Positions 5,884-11,057 of a stretch of 11,057 bases of DNA are shown here, one piece after another; position 1 is the stretch's first letter; each line of letters starts with the position of its first letter. A program made the translations under genes and the position numbers. Source of the DNA: DASTRU01 sp035761045 (lineage in GTDB: Bacteria; Pseudomonadota; Gammaproteobacteria; Burkholderiales; Burkholderiaceae_E); the NCBI GenBank assembly GCA_035761045.1, contig DASTRU010000085.1, positions 1-11,057 of the forward strand, read 5' to 3'. The notes beneath the pieces were generated by a model, which was not told the DNA's origin, ran no database searches, and saw only the letters and a program-made list of their open reading frames with translations.

Positions 5884-7023
5884 ATGCTGACCGTCGTTCC
5901 GAACGACCCTTCGCCCATCACGGGCTTAGCTCCGGTGCCGGAGATCGTCGCTGAACTGCGCGCCGGGCGCATGGTCGTCATCGTCGACGACGAAGATCGC
6001 GAGAACGAAGGCGATTTGTTGATGGCGGCCGAGCACGTCACGCCCGAAGCCATCAACTTCATGGCCAAGCACGGCCGCGGTTTGATTTGCCTGACGCTCA
6101 CGCGCTCGCGCTGTTTGCAACTCGGGCTTAAGCCGATGGTCGAGCAAAACCAATCGCCGCATCACACCAACTTCACCGTATCGATCGAAGCGGCCGAAGG
6201 CGTGACGACCGGTATTTCGGCGGCGGATCGCGCGCGCACGGTGCTCGCGGCGGTGGCCAAGCACGCAACGCCGGCGGACATCGTGCAACCCGGCCACATC
6301 TTTCCGCTCATGGCGGCGGAAGGGGGCGTGTTGATGCGCGCCGGTCATACCGAAGCTGGTTGTGACTTCGCCGCGCTCGCGGGATGCGAACCCGCCGCCG
6401 TGATTTGCGAAATTTTGAAGGACGACGGCGAGATGGCTCGTCTGCCGGACCTCATCACCTTCGCGCGCGAGCATGGGCTTAAGGTCGGCACGATCGCCGA
6501 CTTGATTCATTACCGCTCGCATCACGAATCCTTGATTGAACGCGTGGCCGAGCGCACCGCGCAAACCGCGTGGGGGCCGATGCGCGTCATCGCCTACCGC
6601 GACACGCCAGGTGGCAACGCGCATCTCGCGCTCGTGCACGGCACGCTTGACCCGCAAGCGGAAACCTTGGTCCGCGTGCATGAACCTTTGTCCACGCTCG
6701 ATTGGCTCGACCTTGACGTGACGACGCATAGCTGGTCGATCCCACGCGCGTTGGAAGCGATCACGAAAGCCGAACGCGGCGTGCTGGTCCTGCTTAATTG
6801 CGACGAAAGCGCCGACCGTTTATTCGCGCAATTCGGCGCCTTGGAACGCGCCGCCCACGGCGATACGCCGATGCCACGCGCCCGCGCGCACTTACGCACC
6901 TACGGCATCGGCGCGCAGATCCTGAAAGACCTCGGCGTCGTGCGCATGCGATTGCTCGCCAAGCCGCGCAAGATGCCTTCGATGGCCGGCTTCGATCTAA
7001 GCGTGTCGGGCTACGAAGAATGA
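5884..7023 (+). CDS. ribBX: 3,4-dihydroxy-2-butanone 4-phosphate synthase fused to a degenerate GTP cyclohydrolase II-like domain (RibBX type, usually annotated ribBA)
   Basis: A 379-residue fusion. The RibB half (about 18-215) is intact: DDEDRENEGDLLMAAE (35-50, acidic metal and substrate site), HGRGLICL, GVTTGISAADRA, PGHIFPL and RAGHTEAGCD with His155. It makes 3,4-dihydroxy-2-butanone 4-phosphate from ribulose 5-phosphate, the four-carbon donor for RibH. The second half (about 228-379) aligns with GTP cyclohydrolase II, keeping GNAHLALVHG, LVRVHEP, YGIGAQILKDLGV and the RKMPSMAGFDL tail. It has lost the three zinc-binding cysteines (the GDxxxSxRCDCG region is STLDWLDLDV-like) and the EGRGIGL motif. 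It should not hydrolyse GTP. This pattern matches the RibBX variant known in Proteobacteria. ATG 5884 is preferred over an upstream TTG at 5806 because it gives the normal N-terminus and lies downstream of a promoter-like TACAAT. Confidence 0.93.
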   Translation: MLTVVPNDPSPITGLAPVPEIVAELRAGRMVVIVDDEDRENEGDLLMAAEHVTPEAINFMAKHGRGLICLTLTRSRCLQLGLKPMVEQNQSPHHTNFTVSIEAAEGVTTGISAADRARTVLAAVAKHATPADIVQPGHIFPLMAAEGGVLMRAGHTEAGCDFAALAGCEPAAVICEILKDDGEMARLPDLITFAREHGLKVGTIADLIHYRSHHESLIERVAERTAQTAWGPMRVIAYRDTPGGNAHLALVHGTLDPQAETLVRVHEPLSTLDWLDLDVTTHSWSIPRALEAITKAERGVLVLLNCDESADRLFAQFGALERAAHGDTPMPRARAHLRTYGIGAQILKDLGVVRMRLLAKPRKMPSMAGFDLSVSGYEE

Positions 7024-7045
7024 AACAAGAACACGGAGTGTTGTC

Positions 7046-7537
7046 ATGACCCCAGAGGACATTGATGTGGTCGAACCCGATCTCGACGGCGCGGGCTTGC
7101 GCGTTGGCATCGTGCGTTCGCGGTTCAACGAGTTGCATACCAAGGCCTTGCTGCATGCATGCTTGGCCGAGCTCGGGCAATTAGGCGTTACCGCCGACGA
7201 CGTGACCTGCACCAGCGTGCCCGGCGCGCTCGAAATTCCCTTCGCCTTGCGCGCGATGGCCGAGTCGGACCAATACGACGCGCTCATCGCGCTTGGTTGC
7301 GTGGTGCGCGGCGAGACCTATCACTTTGAAGTGGTATCGAATGAATCGGCGCGTGGGGTTGGCGAGGTGGCGCTTTCCGCCGGCATTCCAATCGCCAACG
7401 CGATTTTGACGTGCGATACCGATGAACAAGCGGCCGCGCGTACGGCCGAAAAGGGCGCCGAAGCCGCGCGCGTGGCCATCGAGATGGCCAACTTCGCGCT
7501 CGAATTCGCGCCAGAGGAAGAAGATGATGAGCAATGA
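7046..7537 (+). CDS. ribH: 6,7-dimethyl-8-ribityllumazine synthase
   Basis: A 163-residue lumazine synthase, the penultimate step of riboflavin synthesis. It condenses 5-amino-6-ribitylaminouracil with dihydroxybutanone phosphate. Conserved parts are VGIVRSRFNE (substrate pocket), SVPGALEIPFALR (58-69), ALGCVVRGETYHFEVVSNE with the catalytic His93, and EKGAEAARVAIEM near the C-terminus. The loop between the conserved Arg and the KG pair is shorter than in many homologues (TAEKG rather than the longer RAG...NKG form). It ends in an acidic tail, PEEEDDEQ. GGAG at 7035-7038 precedes the ATG by 7 bases. It lies 22 bases after ribBX and overlaps nusB by 11 bases, pointing to translational coupling. 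The enzyme forms an icosahedral shell or smaller oligomers; which one cannot be told from sequence. Confidence 0.97.
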   Translation: MTPEDIDVVEPDLDGAGLRVGIVRSRFNELHTKALLHACLAELGQLGVTADDVTCTSVPGALEIPFALRAMAESDQYDALIALGCVVRGETYHFEVVSNESARGVGEVALSAGIPIANAILTCDTDEQAAARTAEKGAEAARVAIEMANFALEFAPEEEDDEQ

Positions 7538-8009
7538 AGTCGACCGTGATGACGAAGCCGTTCGGGCGGGTCCGCCCAAGAGCGCGCGTCGTCGTGCGCG
7601 GGAGTTGGCCTTGCAAGGCGTGTATCAGTGGTTGTTGTCGGGCGAGGACGCGGGTGCGATCCACGCCCATATCGAAGATATTTCAAGCTTCGATAAAACC
7701 GATCGCGAGCATTTCAACGCGCTGTTGCATGGCGTGATCAACGAAGCCGTGGCGCTGCGCGCGCAGTTTCAGCCGTTTCTCGATCGGCCCGCCGCCGAGC
7801 TTTCGCCGGTCGAGCATGGCGTGCTGTTGGTGGGCTGCTATGAGTTGCAGCATCACTTGGAAGTGCCGTACCGCGTGGCGATCAACGAAGCGGTGGAGCT
7901 TGCGAAATCGTTTGGCGGCACCGATGGGTTCAAGTACGTCAACGGCGTGCTCGACAAAGTCGCCGCCCGCGTGCGCGCCACCGAATTTCAGCCGCGTCGC
8001 TCGCGTTAA
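7527..8009 (+). CDS. nusB: Transcription antitermination factor NusB
   Basis: A 160-residue NusB, the RNA-binding antitermination factor that pairs with NusE (S10) on boxA RNA to keep polymerase moving through rRNA operons. The typical features are the arginine-rich start of the fold, KSARRRARELALQGVYQWL, then LSPVEHGVLLVGCYEL, YRVAINEAVELAKSFGGTDGFKYVNGVLDKVA and an all-helical composition. It has about 18 more residues before the conserved KSARR than short forms such as E. coli NusB. The reading frame is open further upstream, but AGAGGAAG at 7513-7520 supports the ATG at 7527. An ATG at 7524 directly before it is equally possible. The start overlaps the end of ribH, the same ribH-nusB adjacency as in E. 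coli. Confidence 0.96.
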   Translation: MSNEVDRDDEAVRAGPPKSARRRARELALQGVYQWLLSGEDAGAIHAHIEDISSFDKTDREHFNALLHGVINEAVALRAQFQPFLDRPAAELSPVEHGVLLVGCYELQHHLEVPYRVAINEAVELAKSFGGTDGFKYVNGVLDKVAARVRATEFQPRRSR

Positions 8010-8029
8010 TTCCGTTCGGTCAAGCCAGC

Positions 8030-9007
8030 GTGGGCGAGTTCGAGCTTATTCGCCGCTACTTCGTGCGGGCCAACGCGCCGCGCGACGAGGTGCAATTGGG
8101 TATCGGCGACGATTGCGCCTTGCTCAACGCGGGCGGCTCGTTGGCGATCTCGACCGACATGCTCGTCGAAGGCCGGCATTTCTTTCGCGAGGTGGCGGCC
8201 GATGCGCTCGGTCATAAGGCGCTCGCCGTCAATCTTTCCGACCTCGCGGCGATGGGCGCCGAGCCGATCGCGTTCACCCTCGCGCTCGCCTTACCGCATG
8301 AGCGCGCGCAAGACGACGCGTGGTTGTCCGACTTCGCGCGCGGCCTGTTCGCGTTGGCCGATCGTCACCACTGCGCATTGATTGGTGGCGACACCACGGC
8401 GGGCCCGCTCGCCATCACCATTACCGTGTTTGGTCGGGTCGAGCCCGCCCGTGCCTTGCGTCGCGACGGCGCGCGCGCGGGGGACGATATTTGGATCTCG
8501 GGCACCTTGGGCGACGCTGCCTTGGCCTTGCGGGCGATGAATACGATTCGCTCCGGGCAGCACTGCCCGCCGTGTCATACCTTGCTCGCGCGCGTACGCC
8601 ATCGGCTTGAACGGCCCGAGCCGCGCGTGGCGTTGGGGCGCGCGTTGCTCGATATCGCCACGAGCGCGATCGACCTGTCCGACGGCTTGGCCGGCGATAT
8701 ACGCCGCGTTCTCGAACGTAGCCGTCTTGGCGCCGAAATCGCGCTTGATCGCCTACCGATTTCCGACGATCTCGCTTCGCAAGCCCGCGCCACGGCGTGG
8801 CGTTGCGCCGTGGCGGGCGGCGACGATTACGAACTTTGCTTCACCGCCAATCCGCAACATCGAACCGCCGTGGAACATGCCGCCGCGAACGCCGACGTGC
8901 GCGTGACTCGTATCGGACGCATGGTCGACGCGCCTGGCTTGACGTGGTTGAACGCAGGCGAATCCGTGGCGTTGGACGTGCGCGGGTATGACCACTTCTC
9001 CGCCTAG
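8030..9007 (+). CDS. thiL: Thiamine-monophosphate kinase
   Basis: A 325-residue ThiL of normal length, phosphorylating thiamine monophosphate with ATP to the coenzyme thiamine diphosphate. It belongs to the PurM/SelD-like ATP-binding family. Visible are the N-terminal MGEFELIRRYF, the Mg/ATP-binding LGIGDDCAL (G24-D28), STDMLVEGRHF (41-51), KALAVNLSDLAAMGA (63-77), LIGGDTTAGPL (118-127), SAIDLSDGLAGD (212-223) and AGGDDYELCF (262-271). The start codon is GTG at 8030, 20 bases after nusB. No clear Shine-Dalgarno is seen, but MGEFELI is the conserved family start, so the assignment is secure. pgpA begins 9 bases after the stop. The nusB-thiL-pgpA order is the same as in E. coli. Confidence 0.97.
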   Translation: MGEFELIRRYFVRANAPRDEVQLGIGDDCALLNAGGSLAISTDMLVEGRHFFREVAADALGHKALAVNLSDLAAMGAEPIAFTLALALPHERAQDDAWLSDFARGLFALADRHHCALIGGDTTAGPLAITITVFGRVEPARALRRDGARAGDDIWISGTLGDAALALRAMNTIRSGQHCPPCHTLLARVRHRLERPEPRVALGRALLDIATSAIDLSDGLAGDIRRVLERSRLGAEIALDRLPISDDLASQARATAWRCAVAGGDDYELCFTANPQHRTAVEHAAANADVRVTRIGRMVDAPGLTWLNAGESVALDVRGYDHFSA

Positions 9008-9016
9008 AATCAACAG

Positions 9017-9541
9017 ATGAGTTCCGTGAATCAAACAATCGCGTCGCCGGTGCGCCCAAGCGGCGCCTTCATGCTGCGACATCCCGCGCATCTGCTCGCG
9101 CTCGGATTCGGCAGCGGGCTGTCGCCCGTGGCACCCGGCACCGTGGGCACCTTGCTTGGCTGGTTGATGTTCAACGTGCTGGCGCTGCGCGTGCCGCACT
9201 TCCTCGCGCCGCCGGTGTTGCTTACCGTTATCGGCGTGTCGTTCCTGGTCGGCGTCGTGGCGTGCCATGTCACGGGGCGCGGGTTGGGCGTGCAAGACCA
9301 TGGCGCCATCGTGTGGGACGAGATCGTCGCGATCTGGCTCGTGCTGGCCGTCGCGCCCACGGGATGGAGTTGGCAATGCGCGGGCGTCGTGTTGTTTCGC
9401 GTCTTCGATATCTGGAAACCCGCGCCTATTGGCCGCCTTGAGCTCCGTTTTAAAAATGGATTCGGCACGATGGCCGACGACATGGTGGCCGCGGCCTATG
9501 CGTTGCTTGTTCTGGCCATCATTCGCTCACTGACGGCTTAA
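9017..9541 (+). CDS. pgpA: Phosphatidylglycerophosphatase A
   Basis: A 174-residue inner-membrane PgpA, which removes the phosphate from phosphatidylglycerol phosphate to give phosphatidylglycerol. Family signatures are GFGSGLSPVAPGTVGTLLG (30-48), the acidic HGAIVWDEIVAIW segment, FRVFDIWKPAPI and the C-terminal FKNGFGTMADDMVAA with its DD pair. Hydrophobic stretches at about 40-58, 63-83, 103-111, 119-128 and 157-170 fit a short polytopic membrane protein. The protein starts about 18 residues before the first conserved block. TAGAAT at 9005-9010, overlapping the thiL stop, resembles a -10 element, but no -35 is placed properly. pncC follows after 13 bases. Confidence 0.95.
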   Translation: MSSVNQTIASPVRPSGAFMLRHPAHLLALGFGSGLSPVAPGTVGTLLGWLMFNVLALRVPHFLAPPVLLTVIGVSFLVGVVACHVTGRGLGVQDHGAIVWDEIVAIWLVLAVAPTGWSWQCAGVVLFRVFDIWKPAPIGRLELRFKNGFGTMADDMVAAAYALLVLAIIRSLTA

Positions 9542-9554
9542 CACGCGACCTCGT

Positions 9555-10061
9555 ATGCATGAACGTTTAAAAATCGCGACCGAACGCGCCAGCGAAGCAC
9601 TGCTGCGTCGTGGTTGGAAAATCGCCACTGCCGAGAGCTGCACCGGCGGCATGCTCGCCATGCAGCTCACCGAGATCAGCGGCTCGTCCGTATGGTTTGA
9701 ACGAGGATTCGTGACGTATTCGAACGAAGCCAAGAACGAATTGCTTGGTGTGCCGTTGGCGACCATCGAGGAGCACGGCGCGGTATCGCAAGCCGCCGCG
9801 CTTGCGATGGCGAACGGCGCGCTTGAACGAAGCCGAGCGGACGTGACGGTGGCGATTACGGGCATCGCGGGCCCGACGGGCGCGGTGCCGAATAAACCCG
9901 TTGGCACGGTGTGGTTCGCCACTGCCATGCGAGGCGAAGCGGCACGCGCGGTGCTGCGCCAGTTCAACGGTGACCGGGCCGAGATTCGTGCGCAGGCGAC
10001 GGTATTCGCGCTTGATGAGATCGCTCGCTTGGCGAACGAACCGTCGGCGAATCTGGCGTAA
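9555..10061 (+). CDS. pncC: Nicotinamide-nucleotide amidase PncC (CinA C-terminal domain family)
   Basis: A 168-residue stand-alone CinA C-terminal (CinA_C) domain, the usual single-domain length. It converts nicotinamide mononucleotide to nicotinic acid mononucleotide, recycling the NMN released by NAD-dependent DNA ligase. The active-site segment ATAESCTGG is present with Ser28. It is followed by GFVTYSNEAKNELLGV, HGAVS, AITGIAGPTGA (101-110) and KPVGTVWFA (114-122), all typical of the family. There is no N-terminal molybdopterin-binding (MoCF-like) domain, so this is not full-length CinA. It lies 13 bases after pgpA and 145 bases upstream of recA, a neighbour frequently seen with cinA-family genes. 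The SOS promoter between them drives recA, so pncC more likely belongs to the upstream run. Confidence 0.95.
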   Translation: MHERLKIATERASEALLRRGWKIATAESCTGGMLAMQLTEISGSSVWFERGFVTYSNEAKNELLGVPLATIEEHGAVSQAAALAMANGALERSRADVTVAITGIAGPTGAVPNKPVGTVWFATAMRGEAARAVLRQFNGDRAEIRAQATVFALDEIARLANEPSANLA

Positions 10062-10074
10062 TCGAGCGAGAAGT

Positions 10075-10094
10075 TACTGTTGATTTATCCAGTA
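10075..10094 (+). promoter_or_regulatory. LexA binding site (SOS box) of recA
   Basis: TACTG-N10-CAGTA, a perfect 5-base inverted repeat around an AT-rich centre, matches the CTG-N10-CAG LexA operator of gamma- and betaproteobacteria. It covers the -35 hexamer of the recA promoter, so bound LexA would block polymerase. It predicts induction of recA by DNA damage once RecA filaments trigger LexA self-cleavage. Confidence 0.93.
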
Positions 10095-10107
10095 GTCGGT
10101 GTACTAT
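10080..10107 (+). promoter_or_regulatory. recA promoter (sigma70 type)
   Basis: TTGATT (10080-10085) and TACTAT (10102-10107) are 16 bases apart and close to the sigma70 consensus. The -35 lies inside the LexA box, as in E. coli recA. Transcription would begin at about 10114, giving a leader of roughly 90 bases before the recA ATG. Confidence 0.8.
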
Positions 10108-10168
10108 TTGCCCGCTGCTACCGCTTGGTACCGCGTTCAACTAACACCGGGCGGTTGTCATAACTTTT

Positions 10169-10192
10169 GGCGCCCACGTCGCGCGCCTTTTT
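10169..10192 (+). terminator. Terminator-like hairpin with T-run in the recA leader
   Basis: GGCGC (10169-10173) can pair with GCGCC (10183-10187) across a 9-base loop and is followed directly by TTTTT (10188-10192). The ribosome binding site AAGGAA (10195-10200) comes next. A 5-bp stem is short for an intrinsic terminator. It may be a partial attenuator, a leader stem affecting translation, or chance in GC-rich sequence. Confidence 0.3.
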
Positions 10193-10206
10193 CTAAGGAA
10201 GCCCTT

Positions 10207-11057
10207 ATGAACGCCTCCACCACTTCGAACGAAAAAGCCAAGGCACTTGCCGCCGCGCTCTCGCAAATCGAGAAGCAATTCGGCAAAGGCTCGGTCATGC
10301 GCATGGCCGATGGCGAGGTCGCCGACGATATTCAAGTCGTCTCCACTGGCTCGCTCGGGCTTGATATCGCGCTTGGCGTCGGCGGCTTGCCGCGCGGGCG
10401 CGTCGTTGAAATTTATGGCCCTGAATCGTCGGGCAAAACCACGCTCACGCTGCAAGTCATCGCCGAAATGCAAAAGCTCGGCGGCACCTGCGCCTTCATC
10501 GATGCCGAACACGCGCTCGATACTAGCTACGCGCAAAAGCTCGGCGTCGGTTTGTCCGATCTCCTCATTTCCCAGCCCGACACCGGCGAGCAGGCGCTTG
10601 AAATCGCCGACGCGCTCGTGCGTTCCGGGTCGGTCGATCTCATCGTGATCGACTCAGTCGCCGCGCTTACGCCCAAGGCCGAAATCGAAGGCGAGATGGG
10701 CGACTCGCTCCCCGGCTTGCAAGCGCGCTTGATGTCGCAAGCGCTGCGCAAACTCACGGGCACGATCAAGCGCACCAATTGCCTCGTGATCTTCATCAAC
10801 CAAATCCGGATGAAGATCGGCGTCATGTTCGGCAACCCCGAAACCACCACCGGCGGTAACGCACTTAAGTTCTACGCCTCGGTGCGTTTGGATATTCGCC
10901 GCACGGGCAGCATCAAAAAAGGCGAGGAAGTCATCGGTAGCGAGACCAAGGTCAAAGTCGTCAAGAACAAGGTTGCGCCGCCGTTCAAGCAGGTCGTCAC
11001 CGAGATCCTCTATGGCGAGGGCATCAGCCGCGAGGGCGAGCTGATCGAGATGGGCGT
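10207..11057 (+). CDS. recA: Recombinase RecA (3' end cut by window edge)
   Basis: The first 283 residues of RecA; the frame is still open at the right edge, so the last part of the C-terminal domain is missing. It is the ATP-dependent strand-exchange recombinase and the coprotease for LexA cleavage. Visible are Walker A GPESSGKT (71-78), the catalytic-glutamate region around FIDAEHALD (98-105), Walker B LIVIDSVAAL (145-154), DNA-binding loop L1 (about 157-165, PKAEIEGEM), loop L2 with FINQIRMKIGV and PETTTGG (197-217), and VKVVKNKVAPPFKQ (249-262). AAGGAA at 10195-10200 lies 6 bases before the ATG. Transcription comes from its own LexA-controlled promoter. No insertion or intein is seen in the visible part. 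Confidence 0.99.
   Translation, partial: MNASTTSNEKAKALAAALSQIEKQFGKGSVMRMADGEVADDIQVVSTGSLGLDIALGVGGLPRGRVVEIYGPESSGKTTLTLQVIAEMQKLGGTCAFIDAEHALDTSYAQKLGVGLSDLLISQPDTGEQALEIADALVRSGSVDLIVIDSVAALTPKAEIEGEMGDSLPGLQARLMSQALRKLTGTIKRTNCLVIFINQIRMKIGVMFGNPETTTGGNALKFYASVRLDIRRTGSIKKGEEVIGSETKVKVVKNKVAPPFKQVVTEILYGEGISREGELIEMG

Noticed and set aside
7422..7526. Longer NusB beginning within ribH
   Set aside because: The extra 34-35 residues are an arginine/proline-rich out-of-frame reading of ribH. A ribosome binding site lies just before 7524/7527.
1..11057. Mobile elements, CRISPR arrays, tRNA or rRNA genes, attachment sites
   Set aside because: No transposase or integrase motif, no regularly spaced repeats and no cloverleaf or rRNA core sequence were recognised on either strand.

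Overview
The window is a dense, almost entirely plus-strand block of core housekeeping genes. It most likely comes from a betaproteobacterium (Burkholderiales-like). The reasons are a GC-rich genome, the order glyA-nrdR-ribD-ribE-ribBX-ribH-nusB-thiL-pgpA, a ZTP (pfl) riboswitch ahead of glyA, protein sequences resembling Burkholderia homologues from memory, and a CTG-N10-CAG LexA box at recA. I cannot place it more finely. I see no mobile element, CRISPR array, tRNA or rRNA gene, and no sign of recent transfer.

Layout. At 1-83 is the tail of an unrecognised gene, followed after 5 bases by a histidine phosphatase (89-736). After about 200 bases with no gene comes a solitary periplasmic branched-chain-amino-acid-type binding protein (941-2089), with no transporter permease or ATPase beside it. 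A promoter-like TAAAAT (2144-2149) then leads into a textbook ZTP riboswitch (2164-2256) and glyA (2296-3543). After this the genes are tightly packed: nrdR, ribD, ribE, a RibBX-type dihydroxybutanone phosphate synthase, ribH, nusB (overlapping ribH by 11 bases), thiL, pgpA and pncC. The last region is a 145-base regulatory gap holding a LexA/SOS box over a sigma70-type promoter, then recA, which runs off the right edge.

How the genes fit together. GlyA supplies one-carbon units and is controlled by ZTP/ZMP, the signal that 10-formyl-tetrahydrofolate is short during purine synthesis. NrdR represses ribonucleotide reductase genes by sensing ATP/dATP. RibD, RibE, RibB and RibH carry out every committed step of riboflavin synthesis except the first one from GTP: the RibA-like half of RibBX lacks the zinc cysteines and catalytic motifs, so a separate GTP cyclohydrolase II must be elsewhere. 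NusB (rRNA antitermination), ThiL (thiamine diphosphate), PgpA (phosphatidylglycerol) and PncC (NMN recycling) complete the run. The E. coli order nrdR-ribD-ribH-nusB-thiL-pgpA is recognisable here, with ribE and ribBX inserted.

I did not find an undescribed system. The points most worth checking are the riboswitch and its plausible Shine-Dalgarno sequestering arm, the degenerate RibA half, the absence of an FMN riboswitch in the riboflavin cluster, and the terminator-like hairpin in the recA leader.
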